From positions 620,001-684,000 of the forward strand of contig JAPFBL010000009.1 in NCBI GenBank assembly GCA_026182355.1: 64,000 nucleotides of DNA, in the 5' to 3' direction. A model generated the notes under the pieces. The model had not been told where the DNA came from. It ran no database searches and saw only the letters and a program-made list of their open reading frames with translations. Shown here in pieces: positions 12,552 through 23,194 of this stretch. This DNA comes from Hermatobates lingyangjiaoensis (lineage: Eukaryota; Arthropoda; Insecta; Hemiptera; Hermatobatidae). The first letter of the stretch is position 1, and the number at the start of each line of letters is the position of its first letter. The position numbers and the translations under genes are program-made.

Positions 12552-12722
12552 AACACACACACACACAAACATACATACATACATGCACACACACACACCA
12601 CACAGACATTATCAAAAAACGTCAAAAAGCACTTTAGGGACTTCAAAACATGTAAATCCGTCAAAATCTCGACATCAAATTTTTTCATGATCACTATGCT
12701 TCTACTTATAGTAAAGTAAAAA
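12434..12722 (-). repeat. Interspersed repeat with long (CA)n, second copy
   Basis: On the minus strand: TTTACTTTACTATAAGTAGA, GATCATGAAAAAATTTGA, GATTTTGACGGATTTACATG, TAATGTCTGTGTG, then a G/T microsatellite. Matches the copy at 2.88-3.19 kb block for block. The apparent 86- and 107-codon frames are microsatellite translations. Confidence 0.55.
12468..12600. repeat. Long (CA)n microsatellite
   Basis: Nearly pure CA/AC dinucleotide array about 60 bp long (12487-12544), with interrupted CA extensions on both sides. Confidence 0.95.
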
Positions 12723-12729
12723 TGGAGGA

Positions 12730-14270
12730 GGTTTTTTTTGTCCTTCAGTTATAAAAAGTTAACCTATTAGGAATCACTGAAAAGATTAGGAGTACCTGAA
12801 ATTTTACTGGAGACATTCAACATTTGACCTTAATATTACAATAAAAAGAGTGATATTAGGCATAACATCTATGATCATTATGGTAGAGTTACTTAACTAC
12901 TCTGCTACGTGAAAAATGCGTATGTTATTCAACAATTTCGCAGAAGCATATAACTCTAAAAATTGGTAACAATAAAAGAAAAATAAGTCAACATTAACAG
13001 AGAAGTTAACTGAAGAAAGTTCACGTTTTACTTCACGTAGTACTTTTACTAAGACAACTTCAAACAAGAATATAAATATGTATTATTGATGTATCAATAA
13101 TATCAGATTTGTAATATAGTTCGGAGAAGTCTAAATGTGTTTTTGAATACACTTGGATGCAATGTTGTCGGATGGTACCCAGTCTAGGTTACTTGTGGGC
13201 GAAAATATCCCCTTGTTGGCAGTAAAGAGAACAGGAGAGCTGTGGTGTCTTTGATAGACAATAAGGGGATGAATTGGGATTCAATGACATCAAACACCGA
13301 CTATATAAACTGTTTTATAGTTTCTAACAATGCATATATCTCTTCACTGACAACAATTAAATCAGTTTAATTTCTAGTGTTATAAAATACTTTGAAGTTC
13401 CAAGGCTATAAATATTAAAAATTGAATATTAATTGACAAGAAAAATAAATAACTGGCATAACCGAAGAGATTATGGGGAATTTTAGAAGAAGCTATTCAG
13501 ATAGGATACCGTAGGTTGTAGTGTATTTGAATATCTTGTAAATATGAAATATATGGTTCAATTTCCCACGTTGGAATACTGATATTGAACCGGTATATAA
13601 TGCAATGAGTTTATTAATACTCTGTCCAAGTAGGTTCGACATAGGTATTATTATGTGTTTTGCGATATGGCTGAAAAGCTGGGTGCGCAGTATAATACCA
13701 AAACAGGTATTATTATGTGACTAATTTTACAGACTGTAAAATGTATTTACAGAATGATTCAATATTGATTGATTTACAACTTTGATTCCAAAGCTCCCAT
13801 TTCAGAGTAACGAGTACCTACAATTTGCATCTGTACCTTGAAGTAGATTCCATTCCTATGAACTTCGGTGTCCATTTAGGGCATAACAGTTACATTTTTT
13901 TTTCAAATAAAAAACTGAAATTACATGACACAAGTTATCTGTTAATTTTAAATTATAATAATGGATAATAATAATAATAATAATATATCCATTTAGAATA
14001 TAAATTACAATATATAATGGATATTTTTAAATTTCTATAAATCACCATGGTTTGTTGAAAATAAGCATAAGAGATGCTAAAGAAGATTATGCTCTGCTTT
14101 TGGTCTTCATTGCTCTTGTATTTGCAAATATTTGTTTGGACTATATTGAAGACTCCACTAACATTAAAAATAGTAACTTCGCCTTATGAATAAGGCCGGA
14201 ATATAATTTACTTAAATTTATTACAGTACAGGATGTCTCAAATTATTTTCAAAGAATATTGTATTGATAT
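12730..14270. other. AT-rich stretch with a small inverted repeat
   Basis: Nothing coding was recognised. ATCCCCTTGTT at about 13207-13217 is the inverse of ACAATAAGGGGAT at 13259-13270, giving a ~12-bp stem. An AAT trinucleotide run lies near 13968-13984. Confidence 0.4.
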
Positions 14271-14595
14271 AATTGTCATAAATGTTGAATGTTTTTCATT
14301 TATTTTTAAATCACAAAAATAAATCCTGCAATATTTGTCAATATGAAATAGAAAATGTAAAATATAAAATATAAAAATATAAAATGTTTTAAAAAAAAAA
14401 ATCATTAACTTCTGATGATGGCGAAATTCGAAACCTATCGGACACCATAGAAATTGTGAAGAAAGATATTAGTAATATAACTCAAGTTATGTACGTTGAA
14501 GAAAGAAATAGTTCGTACGATAAATGTCATATGTTTAATTAAGAGTCACTATTTGAAGGCATTTATGTATATGCGCTTAATAATGTAATTCTGCG
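14270..14595 (+). repeat. PLE-type terminal repeat, family M (copy 1)
   Basis: Shares ordered blocks with 16130-16405: AAAATAAATCCTGCAATATT, a CTGATGA...GAAACC..TCGG motif, and AGAGTCACTATTTGAAGGCA. The motif is CTGATGA (14412-14418), a short spacer, TTC, GAAAC (14430-14434), a hammerhead-like core order. Confidence 0.5.
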
Positions 14596-14734
14596 TGAAT
14601 ACTAAAACCATTGAGTATCAAGGAGCAACTTTCATTAGTATCAGAGAATTTAAGTTGAGAGAGAACCTGCCAAACAAATATGCTCGACTTCTTTCACTTA
14701 TATGGTTTAGAAGTTATATTGGCATTGTCCCTCT

Positions 14735-15025
14735 TCTTGATGGTAGATCCCAGGTTGGATGCACACTCGAGCCCTCGATCTATTCACGCTGGAGGTCACT
14801 AAATCTATCTACGTCGTCCCTCAGAGAGGACGGTCGGTCGGCCCCGAGCCTGTACGATGTCAGGTACTCGATAACAATCCTATCTAAATACACTTCAGTT
14901 AGGCAAAATATAGGACTCCCATTGTAGAATGTCCATTCTGTGGTATCGAAAAAGACGAATATTCTGTCTTCGTGTGCTCTGCAGGATTACTACTACAACT
15001 TAATCTAACCTGATGGCAATATGTT
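14735..15025 (+). repeat. tRNA-derived SINE, copy 2
   Basis: Family core blocks CGTCGTCCCTCAGAGAGGAC, CCCGAGCCTGTACGATGTCA and AGGACTCCCATTGTAGAATG occur in order, ending near AATCTAACCTGA, a mutated form of the family tail. The tRNA head is degraded. The 110-codon frame across it is a by-product of the repeat. Confidence 0.75.
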
Positions 15026-15387
15026 AAGAAACCAATAGTCATTGCAATTTTGAATATATCAGTTCTTATTATATCACCGAATTGAAGGATCATTGGGAGT
15101 GGTTGAGCATGGATGGGTGGCACCAAATGCTCTTGGTATCTCCTGTAACGTGGTTCGGCTCACCCATGGTCTAAATAGGACAAATCAATATTGATGGGCA
15201 CTTGGCCTCTATAAGGGAAAGCAATGGAAAAGAAAAGAAAACTAATATCAGAATTGCTGCATAAAATACTATGCCTTCTGTTCTGATTTGAGTAACATAC
15301 AGATTAATGGTGCTCGAAAATAAGATAATTCAAGAGCTCTTAGCCATCTTATGAGGGCCTTTTTCCTGATGATTATTTTTCCAGGGA

Positions 15388-15600
15388 TCACACATGATGA
15401 TTATCAATACTAGTCACAGTAAAGTTAAGTTGATTAAGTTGTCTAGGCTGATTGACATAGTGTTTAAAGCCGCGCTGAATGGCCCAGGCGGATGAGAGCA
15501 CAGCCATGGCGCATGACGATGAAGGGCACGGGAGCGTTGATCGTGTGCATGCACTCGTCAGGAGTTGGTGACGTGCTGCGATAACCCTCTGTTTATACAC
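15388..15600 (-). other. GC-richer island, unassigned
   Basis: About 160 bp (15440-15600) are markedly richer in G+C than the flanks and hold an open minus-strand frame of about 70 codons without recognisable domain. GTATAAACAGAGGG lies at its minus-strand 5' edge. It could be an exon, a promoter-proximal region or a foreign insert. Confidence 0.25.
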
Positions 15601-15609
15601 TCGCTATCT

Positions 15610-16120
15610 CTTAGGAAATAATAGCTCTTTGCTTATCCAATGTTGATAACAGGCAGACAGACTAAAGCTACACGAGTCAAGCGTAGCATTCCATTCGCCA
15701 TAATTATGTCTTTTGAAGGCTTCCTTTTTAAATACACTGTTACAATAGTTTGTCTGTTATTCCATTAAACATTGTATTTTTCACTAGTTACTCAGTACGA
15801 TAACCTTTTCTCTTTTTAAAAAACTAATTGGTAATAATATTGTCGCATTGAACTATTTGGACATTTTAAGAAAAAAAAACTATTTAAAATTATAACACAA
15901 GTTTTTATATTTTTACAATTCAACTCAAATCAAAACAGAACCACACACAGGTTGCTTATCAACTCCACTTCACATCGTCTTTATTTAAAATTTAAAATAC
16001 ACTAAAACATTATAACATAAAAAAAAATCGCATCGCGTCAATATCATGCAATAAATATACCAAAATACTTGCTGTTTGAAATTATTATCAAGAATATTAT
16101 TTTGATGCAAATGCTATCAT
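15610..16120. other. AT-rich stretch, nothing recognised
   Basis: No motif recognised. Confidence 0.4.
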
Positions 16121-16129
16121 TTAAAATAA

Positions 16130-16405
16130 TTTTACACATTCTTTTATTTTTATAGTACAAAAATAAACCCTGGAATATTTCTGAATAGAAAGTTGTTTCA
16201 TACTACTAAAAATCGCCTACCTATGACATAGGTCGTAATCAGAAACCGGTCGGCACCCTTAGGAACTCGGAATGGAAGACAGAAACTTAACTCCCATCAA
16301 CTACGTAGAAGAATAAATATTTTGACCATAAATGAAATGTTCACAAATATGAGTCACTATTTCAAGGGATTTACGTATCAATTTAATCATATGTTGCTAT
16401 AAAAT
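16130..16405 (+). repeat. PLE-type terminal repeat, family M (copy 2)
   Basis: Second copy of the 14.27-14.59 kb repeat: AAAATAAACCCTGGAATATT, CTATGACATAGGTCGTAATC followed by AGAAACCGGTCGG, and TGAGTCACTATTTCAAGGGA. The catalytic-core order is kept but more mutated than in copy 1. Confidence 0.45.
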
Positions 16406-16504
16406 TGCTGAACTACTTTTTTTATCTATAGCATCGTCAGTTTCAGAGAAACGAATGCACTTGACTTCTTTCGCTGATAAACTTAGTAATCAACTGTAAT
16501 TTTT

Positions 16505-16810
16505 ACATTAGGTTAGATAAGCTTTCAGGGATCGTTTCACTAGAGGATACACATAGGCCAAAGATTGGCTCTTTGTGATACCATCCATAGAACATTCTAT
16601 TTTGAGAGTCCTAAATTTGGATGAGCTCCAGTGTATTTAGACTAGGAAGCTTTACAAGTAGTTGACATGGTACAGGCTCGGGACCGACGGGTCGAAGTGC
16701 TCAGATTTTTCACTTTGAAGCATGAATGAATCGAGGCCCAGAGTGAGTAATAAACTTCGGATATACAAGGTTAAAGGCAAGCACGTAAAAGACTGAACTA
16801 CCCTGGCCCT
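16505..16810 (-). repeat. tRNA-derived SINE, copy 3
   Basis: Minus-strand member: plus-strand landmarks are the tail remnant ATTAGGTTAGAT, CTCTTTGTGATACCATCC, ACAGGCTCGGGACCGACGGG, CGAGGCCCAGAGTGAGTAAT and the head end CTACCCTGGCCC. Near full length but lacking part of the central core, including much of the CTCCGAGGGACG block. Confidence 0.75.
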
Positions 16811-16819
16811 AATTTACAC

Positions 16820-18180
16820 AAACTTACAATCTAAGAGAAATATATTATTGGAATAATTTGGGTGAATTGTATTGACATTATATTTTTGAAGTGTTTTTAT
16901 CTGTAGTTGTTATAAATTCTTTTTAATTTGTACGCAGTAGAAATAAAATCATGTCAGTCAGCATTTGCATTACAGACTTGTTCTCCATACAGTCTGGGAT
17001 GAAGGGTTGTGTAAATGATAGCGAGTTCAAGGTAGTGGGTAAAAATTATTGTCTTGATACAAAAGCAAAAGGCTATATCTAAGTATGAACCTGTAAAATA
17101 TCTTTTAAGAGACCGACAAAATTATCATAAAAGATATTCAGACTAAAACCAATCACCATAAACTTGATCATATCCACAAAGTTTATGAACACAATTAAAC
17201 TTGTCGGGCTGTTTTCAATGCAATTCAACTGTTATGGCGAGTAATAAAAATTTAACACTTACGATTCTGATTGTACGAGTATGAGTAAAATACCAAATTT
17301 ATTTAGGCTACGATAAAAGGTTTGGCATTTAACAAATGCTTCTGTGTTCATATTCTTTTATAAAAGTAACCTTTTAGAGTTGATAAGGTGAATGCTCTAG
17401 AACACCTTCTTATCTGAAGGTCGGATAGCCCACATACTGGTAATGCTAAACGCTTACGGCAATACATTGGACATATTGGAATGCCAGTTAGAGCCTCCAC
17501 AGTCCTTTAAACAGTTTTTTCGCTCGAAACAAGGATTGTTGACAAGTTGCCATATTTTATTTTCAATTATATTTTTTGAGAAGGTCGAAAAGTTCTCTGA
17601 GACCAGGACTGTTTTACTTTTTTTTTATACATATATGAAATACGGTGATTTACACCATCTCAAGTCAAGTTTAAATAAAAAAAAATGGTTCATAAGACAA
17701 CCAATGGTCAACACAGGTGTGGGGAAATATACTAAGTAGAATTGTAAGAAAAAGTCATTAGGCAACACTAAGAAATAAAGTGGACCTAACATTCTTTAGT
17801 ACAAATGATTGTGTTAGCCTTCATTTCAGTGCCCTCTCAGACGGTAAAGAGATAAAACTTGCCTGTTAAAATCTATTCATGTACTGGCGTTATTTGTCAG
17901 GATTTATTTACATATATGGTGACTCATAAAACAAAATTCAGATGGAAGCCTATTCGTCCATTAAATAATCGCCAAGCAGACCAAAATTTACCTGCCCATC
18001 CAAATCTCTATGTTCAAGACCTTAACTCAAGGATCAATATTATCCTACTCTATTAAACCTTTAAAGAACTTTATCTCTCATTTTCCGGGACACCTCACTA
18101 AAAATAGCATTTTATAACCCTTGACCTGTGGGACTACGAAAACGACTCTTTCACAGACTAATACACACTATTTGCAAGAC
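16820..18180. other. Unassigned stretch
   Basis: Frames at 17443-17739 and 17859-18056 (plus) are open but show no domain I recognise. They may be chance or remnants of an unidentified element. Confidence 0.3.
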
Positions 18181-18183
18181 TTT

Positions 18184-18990
18184 GTTAGGTTAGGTTGCAG
18201 TGGCTGTCCCAATAGAGAACCCACATAGGCCCCTTGTGATATCGCAAACAAAGTATAGGATTATTCTCCCTCTCACTTGAAGCATCCCGAGAGGACAATA
18301 AACTTTATTAGATCCCTGATATCAGTGGATGCTTTATTCTCAAGATTACGAAAAAAGTAGTCTCTTAATGCCACTTTTCTTCTTTGAACGAGACCAGGGC
18401 ATTGACAAAGAAAGTGAGAAACTGATTCTTCCTCTTCCTCTTTTTGACTACTCTACATATAGCCAATGCCTTCAAACCAATTCTGGTGTTATACTTCCTT
18501 ATAAGCCTGTGTCCAGTTCTTCTTGAATTACAGTAAGCCTAAAGTTGCTTCGAAATGAAAGACTTGCCCTCCCAAGTACATCGTTGGTTTATACAGTCAC
18601 TAATACGTTAACAAACGCGAAGTTTGCAAGTGTAGAGTGAAACCTGGGTCAAAAAAAGGATGCCAGGTCGAGCAAGTTCATCAGCCTTACAATTGCCTAT
18701 TATGTTCTACTGTCCCGAAACCCAATTATGGCTAACTTTTAACCTTTGACGACATATCTAAGAATCTTCTACAGTTCAAAACTACCCCAGACTTAGTGTA
18801 AGTTCTCCTAACAAATTTGATAGCTGCTTGACTATCCGAAAAAAGCTGGATATCATAATCGCGTGGGGAGGTAAAGCTTTAGCCGCTTTGCCGTTATTTA
18901 CAAACCTGCCGAATCCCCACTTGTAGTAGTGGCAGTTCTTGGCTTATGTCTACAATTGACCATCACAACCTTCGATAAATGCACGTCGTT
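18184..18990 (-). pseudogene. Jockey-like LINE: RNase H, C-terminus and 3' end (decayed)
   Basis: On the minus strand, LFSDSQAAIKFVRRTY (about 18800-18842) is the D-containing second motif of a retrotransposon RNase H. NIIGNCKADELARPG (about 18660-18705) is the GN..ADELAR motif. VSHFLCQCPGLVQRR (about 18375-18425) is the HxxxC.C-type C-terminal block found after RNase H in LOA/Jockey-type elements. The blocks lie in different frames with stops, so the copy is dead. The 3' end reads ATATCACAAGGGGCCTATG, GGACAGCCACTGCAACCTAA and ends in CCTAAC. This end matches the SINE 3' ends in the window. No poly(A) is seen. Confidence 0.75.
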
Positions 18991-19243
18991 CCTCGTTGGT
19001 TGATACTCTTACTATTCTTTAGTAAAGAAAAAAGAGAAATGTTAGGTTTTCCCATAATTTATAATTCTGGGTTTAAAACAATTAAATTAAATTAAATCAT
19101 AGTTCATAATAAATTGAGACATAATTATGACAAAATAATTAATTACTTATGATTAACATGTATCTAAGATATACATGCTATTTTCAAGTACACCACTCTG
19201 GTTGTATCTTGATTTATCGATCTCTGTCCCACACAAAATCTTA

Positions 19244-19256
19244 CCCCCCCCCCCCC
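19244..19256. repeat. Poly-C tract
   Basis: Thirteen consecutive C on the plus strand. Confidence 0.9.
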
Positions 19257-19312
19257 TCTTTTATTGAAGTAATCATACTTACTTCATGTATATTCATACT
19301 TCATCATATTTA

Positions 19313-19492
19313 TACAAAACTAAAGTTTATCGGGACTCGGTCAGTTCTTTTATCAATATTTATATAATGTTTGGGATAATAAATATGGGTTTCTATAAGG
19401 ATATAAGAAGAATATATGGATGTGATATGAGTGAGTGTTTAGTTATGTTAGAATTACTGATCGAGTCCCGATAAACTTTAGTTTTGTTTGTA
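19313..19492. repeat. Inverted terminal-repeat pair, family C
   Basis: Arms 19313-19345 and 19456-19492 are reverse complements around GTTTATCGGGACTCGGTCAG, with about 110 bp between. The same GGACTCGGTCAGTTC block lies at 26.52 and 47.12 kb, where it precedes the hammerhead-like segment. Here the hammerhead-like part is missing. Confidence 0.55.
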
Positions 19493-19532
19493 TTCCACGG
19501 TCAATATTTATATATATACTCGTATATATATG

Positions 19533-19712
19533 TCAATGATCAAACCACAATATGAAATAGGAAAACAAGACCAAGATCTTTCAACCGTAACAAGCGGTCT
19601 TCGTCAGAGTCAAAAACCCAACTCTGGGTTTTTGACTCTGACGAAGACCGCTTGTTACGGTTGAAAGATCTTAGTATTGTTTTCCTATTTCATATTGTGA
19701 TTTGATCATTGA
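19533..19712. repeat. Near-perfect palindrome, terminal-repeat family B
   Basis: Arms 19533-19619 and 19626-19712 match over 87 bp with only a few mismatches, with a 6-bp spacer (AACTCT). Each arm contains CTGACGA, AG, ACCG-loop-CGGT, T, GAAAG read outward from the centre (plus strand in the right arm). The flank continues to AACAATCAATGATC-type and AAATCTTTATATATA sequence on the right. A transcript through it would form a long hairpin. Confidence 0.8.
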
Positions 19713-19949
19713 TTGTTATTTCACGTGTTTATGAGAAATCTTTATATATATAAGGATTAATTCAAGTCCAAGGGAATTTCAAGTGTCATTGAAATAGATT
19801 CATAGTTCAAAGTAATCACAGAGGTGTCACAAAACTAGATTCACAGATAATTTGAGTTAAATAAAACATTATTTATGATAACAAATGACTTCTATGTTTG
19901 AAGTTTTATAATACTAAAAGATTCCTCTTGGAAATACAACTAACCTCCT

Positions 19950-19968
19950 CCCCCCCCCCCCCCCCCCC
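19950..19968. repeat. Poly-C tract
   Basis: Nineteen consecutive C on the plus strand. Confidence 0.9.
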
Positions 19969-19989
19969 GGAAAATTATTGTTTCAGAAT

Positions 19990-21470
19990 AATCAATTCTT
20001 AATTATATAATCTGAGAACATTGAGACATTATAATTAGATACTAACATTTTAGAATAAACTAAAAGTTACAACATTGAGGAAAGAAAGTCTCTATTAAAT
20101 ATTTATATACCAAATATATTTAAAAGCTACCCAGAATTCAAAATTATTGAAAAAAATACCTAAAAAAAAAAATTGAAGAATGTCAAATTTGCATTGTTCA
20201 CATTCAAATTTTTCAAATTTGGCAATTTTTTTACACCACTTCCTGACAAGCTAGTGTAAACTATATATACCTCCTTCTTCAGTGCATGAAAATAAATGAG
20301 AATGGACAATAAAAAATGGACAAAGACAAATGTAAATTTACGTTTTACTGCACTACTGACTAAACTACTAGGTAGACAGAATTTAAGCTATAATCCAGAT
20401 AACAAAATCCAAGTGAATTTGAAAAGCTTTTTTATTCTAATCTGGATCTCGTCGATTACTTACTTTAAAAATAACTCCTAATCTTTAAGTTAGAATACAC
20501 ATTATTAAGAACATTGAAACAGAACAGATATTGCATTGTTATAAACACACATGGCTCAATTAGAATTCTTTTAAACTGTTTATAAATTCGAACAATTATA
20601 GAAAACTATTATTTGAAAATATTATTACAATTACAACCTATTATTTTATTGCTTTCAAAGTTCAAATTTAATTATTTTTAGGTGGAGCATATAGTTTCAA
20701 TTTAACTATTATGGTATTCTACAATTTTATTTTATAAAACAATGCTAGTTAGTATAGAGCCATTTTAGTTACTATTTCTTACAATTAATTTTAGTTTTTA
20801 AAAAAAATTTGAAAAGTTTTGCTAAATTAAACAATATGAAATTAATTACCAAATATGCGTTAGTTAGTTTGTTGTGATATAAATTTTTAGTCACCCACAG
20901 TTAAAATAAAAAAAAATGAAAACCCCTTTCTAAAAAAAATATTAGTTATTACCGGTTCCATAATTTTGAGTTTTCTCAATAATGTTAAATTTCACAGTAA
21001 AATAGCTAACAGACACAATCACTGACACATAAGAGGTTATATATTTTGCTTCTATTTTTGAATTATAAAAAAGTCATGAACCAGAAACAAAGTATTACTA
21101 TTAGAATTTAACCAGGATCCCTGTTGCCTGTTGGTTCAGTTTGATATTTTTTCATTACTGTATTTTTATTGTAAGAAACAAAAATTTTTTTTATTAGTTT
21201 TGGTACTTTTTTTATCTCTAAGTTGCTAATACTGCATAGCAGAAAGCAAGTTTTTGTATATATTTCAGCAGATATAACTTAGCAAATTAGGAATATGTAA
21301 TAAGCGAAAAATATAGTTTCAAGACAATTTAAGAGAACTCTCTTAACTGTAGTGTATTTTTGATAGCTCATAGTGAAAGATACCTAAACTTTATTATATT
21401 GGTATACAAGAAACGAGACCCAAAAAGAATAACTATTAAGTTAAGTCTCTTGACAATATTAGTGGACGTA
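19990..21470. other. AT-rich stretch, nothing recognised
   Basis: No coding motif or window-internal repeat was recognised. The 61-codon frame at 20296-20481 has no domain resemblance. Confidence 0.5.
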
Positions 21471-21485
21471 GATTATTTTGGCGTA

Positions 21486-21807
21486 GGTTAGGTTGCAGTG
21501 GCAGTCCCACAAGGGAACACATGTAGGCCAAGCATTGACCCTTTGTGATACCATACAATGAAGGTTGATTCTACAGTGGGAGTCCTAAATTTTGCCTAAC
21601 TCAAATGTATTTAGAGTAGGGATCTTTAACGAGTACCTGATATCGTACAGGCTCGGGACCGACGGTTTAACGTCCTTCTCCGAGGGACGACGTGCTCAGA
21701 TTTATTCACCTCCCGCGTAAATAAATCGAGGGCCCCAGGATGAGGATTGAACCCCGGTCCTATCAGTTCAGAGGTGAGCACGTAACCACTGAGCTAGCCT
21801 GGCCCCC
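21486..21807 (-). repeat. tRNA-derived SINE, copy 4, full length with target duplication
   Basis: Best-preserved member, 322 bp. Minus strand: a GGGGGCCAGGCTAGCTCAGT head (A box GGCTAGCTCAGTGG) and GGGGTTCAATCC (B box). The core CGTCGTCCCTCGGAG...CCGTCGGTCCCGAG and the GTTAAAGATCCCTACT block follow. The 3' end, GGGACTGCCACTGCAACCTA, ends in ACC. A perfect 12-bp direct repeat TATTTTGGCGTA flanks it (21474-21485 and 21808-21819), as expected for LINE-machinery insertion. The A and B boxes form an internal RNA polymerase III promoter in this class. Confidence 0.92.
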
Positions 21808-21833
21808 TATTTTGGCGTATTTTCATGTATTTT

Positions 21834-21885
21834 GGTGTCATTTACCTTTTGTAGGCAACACTGTTGTGCAAAAGGTGACAACACC
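21834..21885. other. Short imperfect hairpin
   Basis: GGTGTCATTTACCTTTTG (21834-21851) is largely complementary to GCAAAAGGTGACAACACC, with an inner CAACACTGTTG. It lies just beyond the SINE target duplication. It has the size of a small pre-miRNA hairpin, but the internal loop is large. Confidence 0.3.
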
Positions 21886-21889
21886 ACAG

Positions 21890-22440
21890 TAAGCAAATCA
21901 ATGGAGGATTATACGAATTCTTCGTTCAAAATTCTTTTATTAAAATTATTTGTGTCCTATCTTCCCCAAAAAAAGTTGGGTTCAGGAGGATAAATTTATA
22001 TTTTATAGTTTATAGACGGATAACGATAGAACAAAGGATTTTTCTTACTGCTATACATCTGAGGGCCTAGGAGTCCTATCGACACTTACTCCCGCCGCTT
22101 ATACGTACCTATCGTGTCACCCTTTGTCGTTAATGTAACAACTTAGCTTTTAAGCTCCTTAGTGAACTTAAGAACTAATTTTAGAAAAGTATCTCTCACT
22201 CCTGTTGGGTTTAGGTATGACGTACCAATATTTTCTATGTTTTAAAGGAGATTGCTTAACACTCACACAAAATGTGATCAGAAGTTTCTTCTTCTTGGAT
22301 ATAGAGTTTTCATTCTGTTTGATGTTTATTTCAGCTCATTTGAGTGTTATTTGAAATAACAATCTCTAGTTAGTTACCCCACATATATTTTTAAAACTGT
22401 CCTTTGTAAAAATATTATTACATATTTCGCTTGTAATCAT
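21890..22440. other. Unassigned stretch
   Basis: May hold decayed 3' sequence of the minus-strand LINE upstream; nothing readable. Confidence 0.3.
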
Positions 22441-22442
22441 TA

Positions 22443-22900
22443 CTATATAATAATTTCGGTTATAAATCTATGTCTTGTCAGAATGAACTTTTTAGATTGA
22501 ATTCGACCTGGTTGCACTATCCACATTCTATCTGCCTCCCTCTTTACCCATTGTTTAATTGATGCCTTAACGAAGCTTGGGGATTCGCGCAAAAAAACTC
22601 GGGGACACAGAAGGTCTGTCTTGCAGCAGGCTTGCAATCGATTCACTGCCTCATTCCCCTCTATTCCCATGTGTTCAGGTGCCCACATGAGAGTTAACTT
22701 CTTTCTAATGACTAGCTTTTGTAAAGAAATAAGATATTCTCAAACTAATATTGAATGGAAGACTTGTTTTGCTTTAATCACATACCATAGCCTTTCGATC
22801 AAATTGTGAAGCCCTTTCGCCGCATCACATTCAAACTAACAGCATCCGTACAAATGAGCAAAATGAGACAGTCCTCATGAAGTCTCTAAGGTAGACCTCG
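22443..22900 (-). pseudogene. Jockey-like LINE, RNase H fragment (decayed)
   Basis: Minus-strand translation gives LLICTDAVSLNVMRRKG (about 22820-22865; the D of the TDS motif). After a frameshift and one stop it gives VIRKKLTLMWAPEHMGIEGN (about 22650-22715), continuing EAVNRL. These correspond to the TDSQAAL and W.PGH.GI.GNE.AD.L motifs of retrotransposon RNase H. The catalytic D of the last motif is replaced by N in AVNRL. It differs clearly from the 18.6-kb remnant (GNE rather than GNCKADELAR), so it is a separate lineage. Confidence 0.8.
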
Positions 22901-22909
22901 CGGAGGCGG

Positions 22910-23190
22910 CGTTCCACGACCTACATTTGAATGGAAGATAACAGATTGTAAAACTTCAGTGCGGCTTATCTGTTTCTACTAGACCACAATTGAGCTTTCA
23001 AGTACTTTTTCATTAGAAATGCTCTTTTACCAAGAAATAAAATTTCATTTCATAATTTGTGGTTTTCGTAATGTGGTTAGTAACTGCAAATCTAATAGTT
23101 AATGGTTTAAAAATAGAACCACATTTTTTTTGGTATGACCAATATATTTAAATCAAACGATTTAAAGAAAAGAACTCGTAGAAACAACTC
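22910..23190. other. Unassigned stretch
   Basis: Upstream LINE sequence is expected here, but no motif is readable. Confidence 0.3.
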
Positions 23191-23194
23191 ACTT

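Noticed and set aside
12396..12719. Open frames of 61-107 codons across the CA microsatellite
   Set aside because: They are Thr-His or Cys-Val dipeptide translations of a dinucleotide repeat and exist on both strands.
14595..14927. 110-codon frame
   Set aside because: Its second half is SINE sequence and the rest has no domain resemblance.
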